DNA of 64,000 nucleotides from Amaurobius ferox (Eukaryota > Arthropoda > Arachnida > Araneae > Amaurobiidae): positions 75,199,230 to 75,263,229 of the forward strand of contig OX578136.1 in assembly GCA_951213105.1 (NCBI GenBank), written 5' to 3'. Within the stretch, counting starts at the first letter, position 1; the number at the start of each line of letters is the position of its first letter. Under the pieces are notes generated by a model. The model searched no databases. It saw only the letters and a list, made by a program, of their open reading frames with translations, and had not been told where the DNA came from. Position numbers and translations under genes: made by a program. This document shows positions 44,795 to 56,580 of this stretch, one piece after another.

Positions 44795-45050
44795 TAGCCA
44801 GTCCTCTTCCATGCACATATGCAGCAGTCCTCAGCACTGAGAGAGAAGTGGGATTTGTCACTGAAGACAACATGTCTCCAATCAATCATTGTCTGGGCTG
44901 ACTGAGCTTGACACTAATCCAGGTGCCTTAATGGACGTCTACACCTAATCCCACTTTCTGCCAGTCATCTCCAAATAGTATCACTTGCAGGCTTCCGGAA
45001 ATCGCCTGACTTCCCATCCTTGCTGGGTTAAAATTAATCGAGGACAACCT
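44795..45050 (-). pseudogene. Tc1-like transposase fragment
   Basis: The minus strand reads IDWRHVVFSDKSHFSLS followed by RTAAYVHGRG. 'W..VVFSD[EK]S.FSL' is the block around the first catalytic Asp of Tc1 transposases. Upstream, frames are broken (SRKPASDTIW, GDDWQKVGLGV). Inverted repeats of the element were not found. Confidence 0.75.
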
Positions 45051-45419
45051 TGAAATTGGAGATTCCGTAAAAATAAATAAATAGCAAGTTGTCATTGTAA
45101 AATTATGGCGAAAGCCGCCCTCTCCCGTGCCATGAATGAAAATTGAAATGTCGTCAGCTGCAAATTGCCTACCTCCCCCCCTTTATACACTTAGCTAGTG
45201 TGCATTATCAATGTCTTCTTTTTAGGAGAGCCATCAGATCTGCATTGTAACCACAGGCGCTAGTTATTTTTTCTCTCCTCCACAGAGCCACAGAGTGAAT
45301 CCGATGACCAAACGAAAATGTGATAGCGTACTCACAATCGAAGTAACATGCTCTGTTCTCTTTTTCTATGTCTACATGTGCTGAAATTTCAGATTTTCAC
45401 CTGACTGACAATACCAATG

Positions 45420-45730
45420 CTTATACTCGAGCCAAGCCCGAAGAAATTTATAAATGTAGAATGAATTCGGCCTGAAGATAACTGTGTCTCGACCGGTGAA
45501 AATTTTGTATGGAGAATTGAGTTTGTTTTCTTAAACATTTATCTTTATGTAGCTGAAATAAATGGAATAAGTTCATGTATTCAATTTAAATCCATTAAAA
45601 AAAATTTCAAAATAAATATGTTCGGTCCAGTCATTATGGATGTTTTGAAAAAAAAGATTCAACCTGGCCCGAAACAGAAAACTCAAGCCCAGCCCGGGCC
45701 TAAGCCCAAACCCGTGCAGAGTGCTAACTC
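45420..45730. repeat. Interspersed repeat with GGCCCG motifs, copy 1
   Basis: Contains 'gagccaagcccgaag', 'catgtattcaattta', 'aataaatatgttcgg' and 'agcccagcccgggcctaagc'. The same order is found at 47930-48415. The GGCCCG-rich ends suggest a DNA transposon (such ends are known in hAT elements). No ORF. Confidence 0.7.
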
Positions 45731-47154
45731 TTTAAAACCCAAACTATAAAATGTTCATTTGCTATATAGACGGGAGTATGTAACAAGTTTGAGTTTTTGG
45801 AATGGATTCTTCTAGTTTTGGCCAGAAGTATTTTCTTTTCTTCCCCACTTTGGTTTCAACTTTAAAACTAATATATTTACAATTCATTCATGGCATTTGT
45901 TCCAGTTGACTGACAACTGAAGTTAAGGTATGAAACATCTATTCAGTCTAAGAAGATTTTAATCTTGATTCAGTCACATTCCCTAGAAATTAAGAGTGTC
46001 AGTGAGGTTTAAACTGCTTAGAAACAAGAGGATTTATATGATTATTTATTTACCACTCCTTCAAGTTAGCAAACATTGGAGAAAGGAGAGATTCCTGACA
46101 TCTTTTACCCCCCATTGTCCCCATATATAGATCGGAATTCCACCGGGTTCAGTCCTTTATCAGAGACTCCGTGTCAGCAAGTTTGATCGCAGTGATTAAG
46201 CACTGTGGAGGTGGTGTATGAATATGCAGTTATCGCACTTCATCATGAGGCAGTTGGTTCTAATTTTTAATTAACACTTTACAACATAGTTGAAAATTGT
46301 TTGACTGTTTATTCTGTTTGTCTGTCCGTTAGCACGATAACTGCCGTAAAAATGACTATCATAATGAAATTTTAGTATGTTGTCCAGATTGTCTGTGCGA
46401 CCTATGGGAATATAAATGAATAATATCACCCAATTAGTTTTGGATTGAACCCAAGTTGAAAAAATGACATACATTGAACCCTATGGGACCTAATTTTTCA
46501 AACATTTTTTAAGCGGTTTTAAAATTCACAAATTGCTTTGAAAGTTTTGGGAAGTATTCAAATTATTTCATAAAATATATAAAAAACATTTCAGCAAAAT
46601 ATATTCAGTAGTTTTTTAAATAAAAATTAAAATACTAATTATACCTTTTATATGAATAGATCACTTGACCCACTTCAAAATAAAATATAGCATCCATCTT
46701 GTGTCAAAATCATGATTTTTAAAGTTCTTTTTAATTCATATTTAGTGTTGTATCTGTTCTAAAACCGCTTTATTTTTGCTTAAATTCTGTGCATCTACAT
46801 ACTGAAATAATGCAATTACAATATATTTGAGTTTAAATGATCATCCAACATTGATTATTTCTACAACGAAGCCTAATTTTCACTAATGGAGAATGTAAAT
46901 ACCAAAAGATGTAGAATGAGTTGTATAAGAATTGCTGCATTTCTTTAACTCAAAATTATTTAGCTCATGGAGTCTGCAATATAGCTGATATGCAGGGACG
47001 TAAGTACCGGGGGGGGGTGTGGGGGGGTGTCACACACCCCCCCTGACTCAAAAAAGTCGGAAAATTTGGCAATCACTCGGAAAAGAAATCTGAATAAGTG
47101 TGAGTTTTGTTCACCATAAATTTCACTTCAAAAACTTATATTTTACTTTAATTT

Positions 47155-47618
47155 CTAAATGTTCACTACAAAATCACCGATTCTCTTGTGAAACAAAATC
47201 CTTGAAGTCCATGTTGAAGTAAAGCCATCTGATGAACGTCGGGCAAATGGCTTCTTTGCGGTGTCATAAATCTCATTTAAATACATTTGAGCCACCTGGA
47301 AGGGCGATGACAACGAGGGCAGGAAGTCCCCAATCTTTTTCGGCCTTTTACTTGAAGAAATTCGGAGAAGCAGACCTTGCACCCGGAGGGTGCAGATCAT
47401 TTGTAGTACCCATATGTGGGGACAAAACCATGCAAGAGCAATTAGGTTTGGTAAGAGTTCTTCGGAAAAAATCACTTTTCTTCGCTGTGCAATCGGCAAA
47501 ACAGCAGGAGAAAAATACTGAAACACATTGTCCAGGGATTTGGAAAGCAAACCCAGTATGCATTCCCTTAAAAGTGTCTTTAATTGGGCAAGTAATTTAT
47601 GACGCTCAGAAAATGTGA
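47155..47618. other. Raised-G+C ORF segment in the hAT-like element
   Basis: Overlapping ORFs on both strands (131 codons minus, 128 plus). On the plus strand there is FGEADLAPGGCRSF and FFAVQSAKQQEKN; on the minus strand FQVAQMYLNEIYDTAKKPF. It follows the left end by about 160 bp, where a hAT transposase or cargo gene could be. No family is recognised; at most one of the two is real. Confidence 0.2.
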
Positions 47619-47929
47619 ATGTATTTCCTGTATAATTCTGAAAAGCATGGAATCTTCATTCAGCCCAGATTGCTTCAATTTTTCGCAGAGCTGGGTTGGG
47701 ACCGCGTAAAGTAAGGTAGTATTTATAAATTATTTAAAGGCATGCATAAGAATTGTTTATATACGTTTCTCATAATGATTATTATTTCTTTTTATTTCTT
47801 TTTTAAATTTTGTTATAAAATTTTTGTGCTTTTAAAGGTATCATTTAACAATTCATACGTCATTTAAATAAATTTTCTGCGATAAAATAAAATCACAAAT
47901 TGTGAATGAAACACTAAACTATACAAAAA

Positions 47930-48415
47930 GATCAGCAGTGGTTCCAATACGGGTCAGAACGGGCTGAAAAATGAATTTTTTCCCTATCTGGCACGACTGT
48001 ACCAGTGCTTAAACCCTGCCCAAAGACCATTGAGTCTCGGCTTGATCCGGCCCGAAATAATTTATATTCATATATGTTAAAAACATGAATGTGTTGAAGA
48101 CCCAGACCGTCCGACTCATCCTGAGGACTTGAGCAACTATTTGGACGGCCGGGAAAGAGTGAAATTTTTCTACGAAGAATTGAGGTAATTTTTTTTTAAA
48201 CATTTATATATATATAGGTGAAATAAAGACTATTATTTCATGTATTCAATTAACATTCATTTGAAAAATTTTTAAAATTAAATATGTTCGGCCTGGCGAA
48301 ATAAATATATTCGGCTCCAGAAAAATTTTCAAAATATGTTCGGCCTTTTTTAAAAGCAAAGTTCGAGCCCGGCCCGAAACAGCGTTATAAAATTTCGGCA
48401 CGGCCCGAGTCGAAA
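47930..48415. repeat. Interspersed repeat with GGCCCG motifs, copy 2
   Basis: Shares with 45420-45730 'catgtattcaatta', 'aaatatgttcggcc' and 'agcccggcccgaaacag'. The middle carries a SINE tail (48093-48152). It lies inside the 8.6-kb element, whereas copy 1 lies outside it. Confidence 0.7.
48093..48152 (-). mobile_element. 60-bp SINE tail insertion
   Basis: Minus strand: 'ccggccgtccaaatagttgc', 'ctcaggatgagtcggacg', 'gtctgggtcttcaacac'. Same tail version as at 7599. It interrupts the GGCCCG repeat: the uninterrupted copy 1 has 'ggtgaaaattttgtatgg' without it. TSD is unclear. Confidence 0.75.
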
Positions 48416-49604
48416 TGATTTCGCCTGAATAACATTTTTCTATGTAGATATTATATCTTTTTTAACAATTTTAAAATAATTTTAAATAATTAAATAGCAA
48501 AATTAGAGCCATTTTTTCAAAATGGTTCAAAATATTAAGATATCGAAATTAGAACCACTTTTTCAATTTTTTTAAATTATTAAAATATCGAAATTAGGAC
48601 CACATTTACAAAATATTAAAATATCGAAATTGTTGCTACTATATTTCAAAAACTAAGAACCTATAGGGCTACAAATTACCTAATATTGTTCATAGCTGCC
48701 ACTTTTCGTTTTCGAGAAATAAGCATTTATAAACTTAAAAAACAGGAAAATTTCAATCTTTTTAAACTTGATAAGACGATTCCTCGAAAATTGCATTAGA
48801 TCTATAAAAACCCATTACTAAGCTAGAACTTAGATTTCCTACTAAACATTCTTATCGCTTATGGTTTATCTTTCATAATTTAGAAAATAGTTCGAGTGAA
48901 AGCAAGGAGACTAAAATTCTCTACGACAAAAACTTTAGTTTTTCGAAAAAAAATGCCAATATACTAAAATATTGAAATTATCTCTATATATATACATAAA
49001 AGGTACTATATTTCCAACAAAACAAGTAAAAGTTAGTGATATTTTTATCTGTTAGGTTCGGAGATATAAGCGCTCAGTGTTTATATTTTTCGTAACGCCC
49101 AGATGTCTGCTACAGACTCCCCAACCATACATGTTATTCATATTAAAATCTATAAAATCTATGCAATTTGTCCTTTCATACTGTGATTATTTTTCGGGAG
49201 AATATTATATATCAAATTGATGAGGGCGAAAAAATTTAATGCTTTTTATTTTTGCTTGTTTTTCTTTATGATGATGGATTTCCTTTTTTAAATTGAAATA
49301 AAAATAATTATTAATAAAATAATAATTAAAAATAATTATATTAATAAAATAATAATTAAAAATAATTATAAATAAAAATAATTATATAATTCCCCTTTAG
49401 GCGAGTTCTGTAACCATTAACGCTTGGTTTTGGTCATAGTCCACAGATAAATTGTGTAGTATGGCCTCAATTTTTGTGAAATTTAATGCCGACTGCGTGA
49501 TAAGACTGAATTTATTTGTCTCTAAAATGTTCACAAATTTGTAGAATATAGCAAGTTTTCGTGTTGCCATTCCGCATTAGGTATTACTTGCAGAGAACTA
49601 AAAA
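48416..49604. other. AT-rich cargo of the hAT-like element
   Basis: Diverged short repeats ('aaaatatcgaaattag', 48480-48640) and 'aataattaaaaataattat' units (49300-49390). No gene recognised. Confidence 0.4.
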
Positions 49605-50479
49605 TCTGATGTGGGCAGCACATGACTTTCCCTGCAGACTTATATTAACGTTCTCTTTATTTTAATTAAATGCATTTCACTTTTAATTCAATTTTCATTC
49701 TCATTCGGTAACCGGACTTATTTTCAAAGGTGGCATAGAGAAAATAAGGAAAACTAAAATATCTCGAAAACGGCTAGTGCTAGTGTAATGGGGTTGGTCT
49801 TATTATTTTCGTCGTTAAAAGTTACGTATTAAACGAGCATTTAATGGATATATTTGAGTATACCTAGTTTAGATTTTGACGATTTTTGCGGGCCATTTTG
49901 CAAAAAAAGGCAGGTTATTTTTTTCCGAATCATACCAAAATCTAATCAGCACCAGGGTAACCCACAAGTGACTTATCTACCGGATTTTGTGAAATTCGGT
50001 CCAGTAGTTTTTCAGTTAGAGTGGATACAAGCTTTTGCGGGACATTTCGCAAAAAAAGGCGGGTTCTTTTATTCCCAATCGTACCCAAAACTAATCAGCA
50101 CCAGACTCGCTCACAGGTGACTTACCTATCAAATTTTGTGAAATTAGGACCATTCGTTTTTTAGTTAGAGTGGATTCAAAATCTGCACAGACAGACAAAC
50201 ACACAGACAGACACACAGGCACACAGACAGACAGACACACAGACAGACACACAGGCACACAGACAGACAGACACACAGACAGACAGACACACAGACAGAC
50301 ACACAGGCACACAGACAGACAGACACACAGACACATACACAGACGTCACGCTAAAAATGGTTTTTTCGTATTCCAGAGGTCTCGAAACGTGTAGATCCGT
50401 CGAAAACTCGAGTTGTGATTTTCGGCATGATTCCAATACTTTCCCTATACATTACCATGTATTGCAGGGAAAGTAAAAA
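49605..50479 (+). mobile_element. Helentron-like element, family A, copy 3 (first of a tandem dimer)
   Basis: Begins TCTGATGTGGGCAGCACATG-ACTTTCCCTGCA and ends with a hairpin, ACTTTCCCTATACA ... TGTATTGCAGGGAAAGT (50440-50475). Before the hairpin is a long CACACAGACAGA array (about 50188-50342), followed by 'gacgtcacgctaaaaatgg' and 'tcgaaaactcgagttg'. The core holds a repeated block 'gccatttcgcaaaaaaggcg' / 'gccattttgcaaaaaaaggc'. This is the DINE-1/HINE layout. Non-coding. Copy 4 follows without spacer. Confidence 0.8.
50188..50342. repeat. CAGACAGACACA microsatellite array
   Basis: Irregular mixture of CAGA and CACA units over about 155 bp, with higher-order repeats of 'cagacagacacacaggcaca'. 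It is the microsatellite block of a family-A element; the sister copy has a shorter array (51077-51152). Open frames across it are artefacts of repeat periodicity. Confidence 0.95.
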
Positions 50480-51293
50480 TCTGATGTGGGTAGCACATGA
50501 CTTTCCCTGCAAACTTATATCCACCTTCTATTTATTTCAATTAAATTTAATTCACTTTTAATTCTATTTTCGTTCTCATTTGATAACTGGACTTATTTTC
50601 AAAGGTGGCGTAGAGAAAATATAAAAAAAAACTAAAATATCTCGAGAACGGCTAGTTCTAGTGTAATGGGATTGATCTTATTCTTTTCTTCGTTAAAAAT
50701 TACGTATTGAACAAGCATTTCATGGATGTATTTGAGCATACGTAGTTTTTTATTTTAGATTCTGGCAATTTTTGCGGGCCATTTTGCAAAAAAAGGCAGG
50801 TTATTTTTTCCTGAATCGTACCAAAATCTAATCAGCACCAGGGTGACCTATACGTGACTCATCTACCGAATTTTGTAAAATTCGGTCCATTAGTTTTTCA
50901 GCTACAGTGGATACAAGCTTTTGCGGGCCATTTCACAAAAAAGGCGGGTTCTTTTATTCCGAATCGTACCCAAAACTAATCAGCACCAGCCCCGCCCACA
51001 AGTGACTTACCTACAAAATTTTGTGAAATTCGGTCCATTAGTTTTTTAGTTAAGAGTGGATACAAAATCTGCCCAGACAGACACACAGACAGACAGACAC
51101 ACAGACACATAGACAGACAGACACACAGACACATAGACAGACAGACGCACACACAGACGTCACGCTAAAAATGGTTTTTTCGTGTTCTAGAGGTCTCGAA
51201 ACGTGTAGATCCGTCGAAAACTCGAGTTGCGATTTTCGGCATGATTCCAATACTTTCCCTATACATTACCATGTATTGCAGGGAAAGTAAAAA
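50480..51293 (+). mobile_element. Helentron-like element, family A, copy 4 (second of the dimer)
   Basis: Starts TCTGATGTGGGTAGCACATG right after the hairpin of copy 3 and ends at an identical hairpin (51252-51287) plus 'aaagtaaaaa'. It differs from copy 3 by scattered substitutions and a shorter CAGA array. Head-to-tail tandem copies sharing a junction are typical of rolling-circle replication, as proposed for Helitrons and Helentrons. Confidence 0.8.
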
Positions 51294-54178
51294 GTGCAAA
51301 AACGATCTACAGATTTTCTATGGGGACGCAATCCTTATAGAATATAATTGGTTGATATATTACCAGAAAAAATGAACAATATTTACATGTTTGTATTTAA
51401 ACTATTTGTGATTAAGGAATTTCAAGTATTTACAAACATATTTAAATGCGGTCGTCATTCGTATGAAATTTTATATCTTCTGATTTGAAATAAAAATGTT
51501 TCATTAATTCCGTCGTATAAATCAAATGCATGGTAATATGTATGTAGAAAATTGAATAAATATTATAATAGTGTCGAAAATCAAAATTCAGTTTTATCCC
51601 AGCTCGCATAGTCTTGACATGTTGCGTGTATTAGGTTCTTTTTTGACTATCTGATCAGTAAAACAAATAAAGTACAATTTCCATTATAAAATCCTTCACG
51701 AAATATAACTTTCTCTTAGCAGCAGGACTCTGTTATGCTCTCTTTGCCTTATAAAATCATTTTCCTTTCCTTCCAAAATGTTCTTTATAATCTTTTTAAG
51801 TAATCTATTGTAGTACAAATTGCGATGAAATTTATTTATAAAAATATTTAATTCCGAAAGAAAGTATTATTTTACAAGTTTTATTTCTACCGTATTTAAA
51901 TTTCAATGTATTTTTTCAAAATTAATACATTTCCTTAATTTTTAAAGTTAAGGTGTTTCCCTTTCTTAAATTACTGTAATTAAACCTTTTTAGAACAATA
52001 ATTATCATATTAGAAAATTTTCTCCCGTCAATATCACCACAGAAAAAGCACTTGTGCTTTGCATTTTTTTTTTAAGTTTCTTTTATTAAATATACGATTT
52101 AAAATCTATTACATTCTACAAATTTTTACTAGAAAGTTAAGAAATTTAAAGTAAATTTCAAGAGTTTTCAAATACAATAAGTAAAAGAAAAAATAGAATT
52201 ATGTCAGATAAGCTCTCAGGAAAAATGCCTTTTCAGAGAAATTTCTAAAAGAAAGTAGATAACATTTTAGGTTACATGCTTGTCTTATACTATAATGACT
52301 AGCACCAAAATATATTGTAGCAAAATTGAACTAGCAAACATAAACGGTTTTAGTAATAGAGCATTAAGTCATGCAAGTTTTTCTTTAAAATGCATTCTTC
52401 TATACTGTAAAAGCAACCAATTTATTGGTTTTCCTATTGGTAGCCGAGACTATTGTTTGATAATTCCATTATAGTAAGACTAATCTAGACAAAAATAGAA
52501 TTCAGCTTCTATTGCAAATAACAGTGATAGTCTACTGTGCGGCCGCACATGCTACACGGGCGTAATATGCCCTATATAAACACCTAAGCGATTCATTGCG
52601 ATGTCGGTTTGCATATGTGGGCGCGCATTTAATCTGCATGTACAAACCGCACGCCTTAAATAAGCGCTTAAACACGCTTTTTCTCGTTGCGCTGCGACAC
52701 CTTTAGGATTGAACAAAAAGCAAGGAGGTAAAAATCGGGATTATGATTGTAGTTATCCCGTTTAAATGATTTTTTCACAATGCTTTTAATGGCAAATAAT
52801 TGTATTTTGAAAAATATAAATAATATCTTTAAAATTCAAGAAATAAGAAAACTTCTCAATTTAAATCACGTTATGTCTTTCGTCTGCTGCACTTTCGTGA
52901 AATAAATGCCGAAAAGTAAAATTAGTTAATTAAAAATACTATCTCCGAATATTTTCGTGCTATAGAAGATATTTATCGAGCGAATTGTTATAAAAATAAA
53001 ATGATTGCTCATTTAAAAAAGTCAAAATGATATCTGTAAAATTCTGGAACTTAGAATTTTTGATTTTATCACCCATATTGTGTCGCGCTAATTGTCTATA
53101 AACATCTGCTATTCTTCAAACAATAATCTGTTGGCAACTTTATGTTCTGAATATTTAAAGGAATGGATTTAGAAACAACGAAATTTCGATTTTAAATATT
53201 CATAACCTTTAAACTAATTGAAATTTAAAAGAAAAATAATCCCGGTGAGGTGCGTATTTGCATAAGCTAAGATTGCATAAGCTAAGATGCCAACTAACTC
53301 TATACAGATCTTCAAAACTGTTGAAAGCTTGAATTTTCTGCTACGCGTTACACACACATAGAAACAGACATCTTTTTGAAAAATACTAAATAATAATAAT
53401 GCAACATTTACTCGACCGTTCGATATTAAATTGTGTATAAATTAGAATGTTACACTAAAATGGTGACAATGTCGAAATGTTTTCATAAACCTTTTATTAA
53501 TCGAAAAAATATGTTAAATAGTTGAGAGTCCAATAAATAAAATTTTCCATTAGTTATAATTTTACTGCTGTACATTTTGTAGACACATTTTATATATTAT
53601 ATTTTTATTAATAAATAATCATTAATTTATTTATAATTACTATTATTTTATTTTTAAATTAAAATATTTCTTTCTTGTTCAAATAAAAATCCCCCAAAAT
53701 ATCATTTAAAATTAAACAGCGTTATTTCAAAATAATAAACTAAAGTTGATAGTTGCGAAATATTGTATTCAGATATTTTGTGGTCATTATTTGGTATTTT
53801 AATAGTTACAACCTTTCTACTAGAGCTGCCACTATAAGTGGGAAACAAAAAAGTAATGAAATGATCTTGCATATTAAATATCGATGAAGAAGCCAGTAAA
53901 ATAGATCAAAATAATGAATAACATAATTTTTTGCTTTTGAAAGTCAGCTGTCCATAAAATATGGTGATGCTATGCTTTATATTGCTTCATTCATTTCTGA
54001 TTCTGTTTGCGCCACTTAATATGCACTTGTTTCCAGTAATAAATTACTTATACTGAAAATTTTGGTGTTCAATTAAAAAAAAATGTTTTTATATTTTGTG
54101 GACTTCCCATCTCTGCAATTGGTTTATTTAATCTTACGTTCTTTCGAATTATTTATATCTCAAAGACTTTGATCGAAG
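51294..54178. other. AT-rich cargo with one GC-rich patch
   Basis: Mostly featureless. The patch 52530-52690 contains the perfect palindrome GTGCGGCCGCAC (52537-52548) and phrases such as 'tgtgggcgcgcatttaatct' and 'cgcttaaacacgc'; it has many CpG and could be a relic promoter or part of a captured sequence. No ORF of note. Confidence 0.4.
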
Positions 54179-54502
54179 TTGAAATTTTTTTATAAACCAG
54201 CAAAGTTCTGCGCACTTCGAGCGCTAAGCTCGGCTAAGTACACCACGGCCATACATCAGAAACAGGAACCGGCAGACATCAACTGTCACCGATCCTCCCA
54301 CCCGCTCCTAATATCCGCAGTCACAAACGAGTCATACACCTCCCTATTCAATATTACTATCTCTTATAAAATAATATCTCTCTATAAAAACATATATATT
54401 ATACCAACTCGTAACATAACGCACGGGTTCCTTTCTCTAGGAGAATGTTCAGGTATGTGCAATCTACCGGGGAGAAACCGCAGTCCTTATGCATCTCATT
54501 AA
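54179..54502 (+). other. 107-codon ORF with unusual codon use in the hAT-like element
   Basis: MKFFYKPAKFCALRALSS... with an N-terminal two thirds that is markedly GC-richer than the surroundings (54200-54340: 'cttcgagcgctaagctcggc'). No motif recognised. In another frame 'caatctaccggggagaaacc' reads QSTGEKP, like a C2H2 zinc-finger linker, but flanking Cys/His are not in place. Could be eroded captured coding sequence. Confidence 0.2.
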
Positions 54503-55582
54503 GGGCGATGCATTTGTTGCTTTGATGCGTTTTCTTAAAAAAAAATGTAGTAATTAAAAAAAATGTTAGAATGCGAAGATAAATACAACTTTCTGTAGAA
54601 TTCAAACTGCAGAATTAAGCTAAACTTCCTGTTTTAGATGCGGCGAAATAAGTATCAGATAACCTAAAAAAATGTAATTTCAATGCATTTAAGAATATGT
54701 GTATAGCCACATGTAGGTAAGTTTTCTGGTGGACTATTTGAAATTTCTTTTTTTTTTTACGTCCGTGTCTGGACAATTTTTTGAAAACAAATATCGAGGA
54801 AATGAAACAATGGCAACCCCTTATGAGCACTGCAAATCATGTCATATTAATTTCCTTTGAACAGTGTATATATGCATGCTGTTATACACATCCCGTGTTT
54901 TACAAAGCTAATTCTTGGCCTAGAAACGCGTTTTTTCTTCTTTTGGGGGGAAATTGTTTGGAAATGTGCAAAGTGCATTCGGAAATTAGAAAAAAGTAAT
55001 AAAGTTTTAATAATTTATAAAAACCTAACAAAAGACCCAATTTTATCAAAAGAAAGATGCATGTTCCGAAATTTACACAACCAATTATTGGTATAGAAAC
55101 TCACGGGTTTTTAAGTACCAGGCAATCATCTGGGAACGTGTCAAGTGTATTCGAAGAAAAATCCCAAAATGTACAAAATTTAATACTTTTTCAAATATAT
55201 TTAAAATTCTACTAATTTTTGCCCTAGAAACTTGCCTTGTTTCAACTAGTAGCTAAAGATCTGGGCATTTGCATAACACATCCGATAATTAAACAAATGT
55301 ACAATTATTTATAAAACAAAACCCTCAAAACCAAAAATTTGGTTTTGAGACTTTTTCTTTTTTTAAATTGGGGTATGATTTGGACATATACATCAAACAT
55401 TCGAAAATTAAAACAAATAATTGCTGTGTAGACTTTGAACTGCATAAAGGTCACTAGATCAGCAATGCACTCGCCCAAAAACAAAAGTTAACTCACTTGT
55501 TTGTAAAGTCGGAAATTTTCAATATTAGTCGGAAAAATTTCCTTCACACCCCCCCAGACAAGATTGCCCACTTACGTCCCTG
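54503..55582. other. Right part of the hAT-like element
   Basis: Repeated blocks near 54890-55500 contain 'tagaaactcgc'/'ctagaaacgcg', 'gggaaattgtttgga', and 'caaaagaaagatg', suggesting a degenerate ~170-bp tandem unit with 'cattcgaa(a)att' (54980, 55145, 55280, 55400). The last 80 bp mirror the left end (C-run, 'gtcggaaa'). Confidence 0.4.
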
Positions 55583-56309
55583 CTGATATGAATGAAACAT
55601 TCATTTATTTTACACAGAGAAAGGGCGATTTTTTCAATGAAGTTTTAAGCATAGAGTTTAATTACTTGTACCTCCATGGTCTTAAATAAAATAAATTATT
55701 ATAGTATTGTGATGAATGAAATGAATGAAAAAGGTTTATGAATGAAATGCTGCTTTTATAGAGAGCCAGGCGTATTATATTTCGATGACATCATTTGAAT
55801 AAATTTCATTTGTTTTCGATGAAGTTTAAATATAATAAATTATTGTAGTATTATGATAATTTTAAAAATATTACCGAGGAATGTATCACATTTTAGAGAT
55901 GTTTAAGCCAGGCAATTTATATTTCAATGCCATCATTTGAATGAAGTTTATCTTTTTTTCGATGAAGTTTTAAGTTGTCAAATATAATTAATTAATGTGG
56001 TATTGTGATAATTTTAAAAATATTACCGAGGAATATATCGCATTTTAGAGATGTTTAAATAAAATTGCATTGAAGTTGGAAAGTATTTCATAATAAATGG
56101 TTTATGCTTGATTTATCTTTCTTGTTTATTGTTGTGCGATGTATTTAAGCACATATGTTAATGAACATAATGTGAAAAAAAATTCTAAGGAGGATGGGTA
56201 AAAATTTTTGAGGGCAAGTAAAAATTTTCGAGGACGGGTAAAAAATTTCCTTGAGGACGGGTTAGATTTGACTGATTTCCCAAAAACCCCTTGGTACAGG
56301 ATGCATAGA

Positions 56310-56580
56310 GGATGGCAAATGCCTTCGAATAGTTGATAGTGACATCATTTCTTGTGAATCTGGCTCCTTTCCCAACTGCACAATCCTCTCGAACAGTTGT
56401 CAGTCTGGGACATCCTGAGCCCCTGCGATGGTTACATGTACATTTTCTGAAACATCGTTGCCAACACCGATCAACTACCATATTGCTCCAAGATGGTAAC
56501 TGATATGTATGTTGGACCAACCAGCTGTCCTTAGGCCTATGATGCAGTCTCTCTCTGAATCTCTCAATTGTTCATAGTTC
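56310..56580 (-). pseudogene. Tc1-like transposase N-terminal fragment
   Basis: Minus strand: YEQLRDSERDCIIGLRTAG, then after frame changes VDRCWQRCF, and HRRGSGCPRLTTVREDC. This is the paired-like helix-turn-helix and GRPR-type linker of Tc1 transposases ('ER..IIGLRE.G', 'RCW..W', 'R.GSGRPR.TT.R.DR'). The catalytic part is missing; a repeated 'aaaattttcgaggacgggta' block at 56190-56260 lies beyond it. Different site from the 44.8-kb fragment. Confidence 0.82.

Larger units (their letters stand above)
46993..55582. mobile_element. 8.59-kb hAT-like element with perfect 8-bp TSD
   Basis: Ends CAGGGACGTAAGT and ACTTACGTCCCTG, followed inside by G/C-runs and 'gtcggaaaatttgg' / 'gtcggaaattttc'. 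Flanked by ctgatatg (46985-46992 and 55583-55590); family-B copy 1 has that site once (near 40570), proving insertion. Inside: a weak ORF pair at 47155-47618 with raised G+C, the GGCCCG repeat (47930-48415), a SINE tail, two family-A elements (49605-51293), a GC-rich patch (52530-52690), and a 107-codon ORF region (54179-54502). No hAT transposase motif was recognised, so it is probably non-autonomous or carries foreign DNA. Confidence 0.9.
46273..56127. mobile_element. Pearl/HINE-like element, family B, copy 2, split by an 8.6-kb insertion
   Basis: The left part (46273-46992) starts with the same hairpin-like end and 'tgtctgtccgttagcacgat', and the right part (55591-56127) resumes at 'aatgaaacattcat' and ends 'tttatctttcttgttt'. 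Without the insertion the copy is about 1.26 kb, close to copy 1 (39821-41138), with the same tandem core units. It gives the empty-site sequence for the insertion at 46993. Confidence 0.85.

Noticed and set aside
50091..50436. ORFs rich in Cys-Val-Ser or Thr-Asp-Arg-His on both strands at the CAGA array
   Set aside because: They are translations of the microsatellite in several frames and carry no independent coding evidence.
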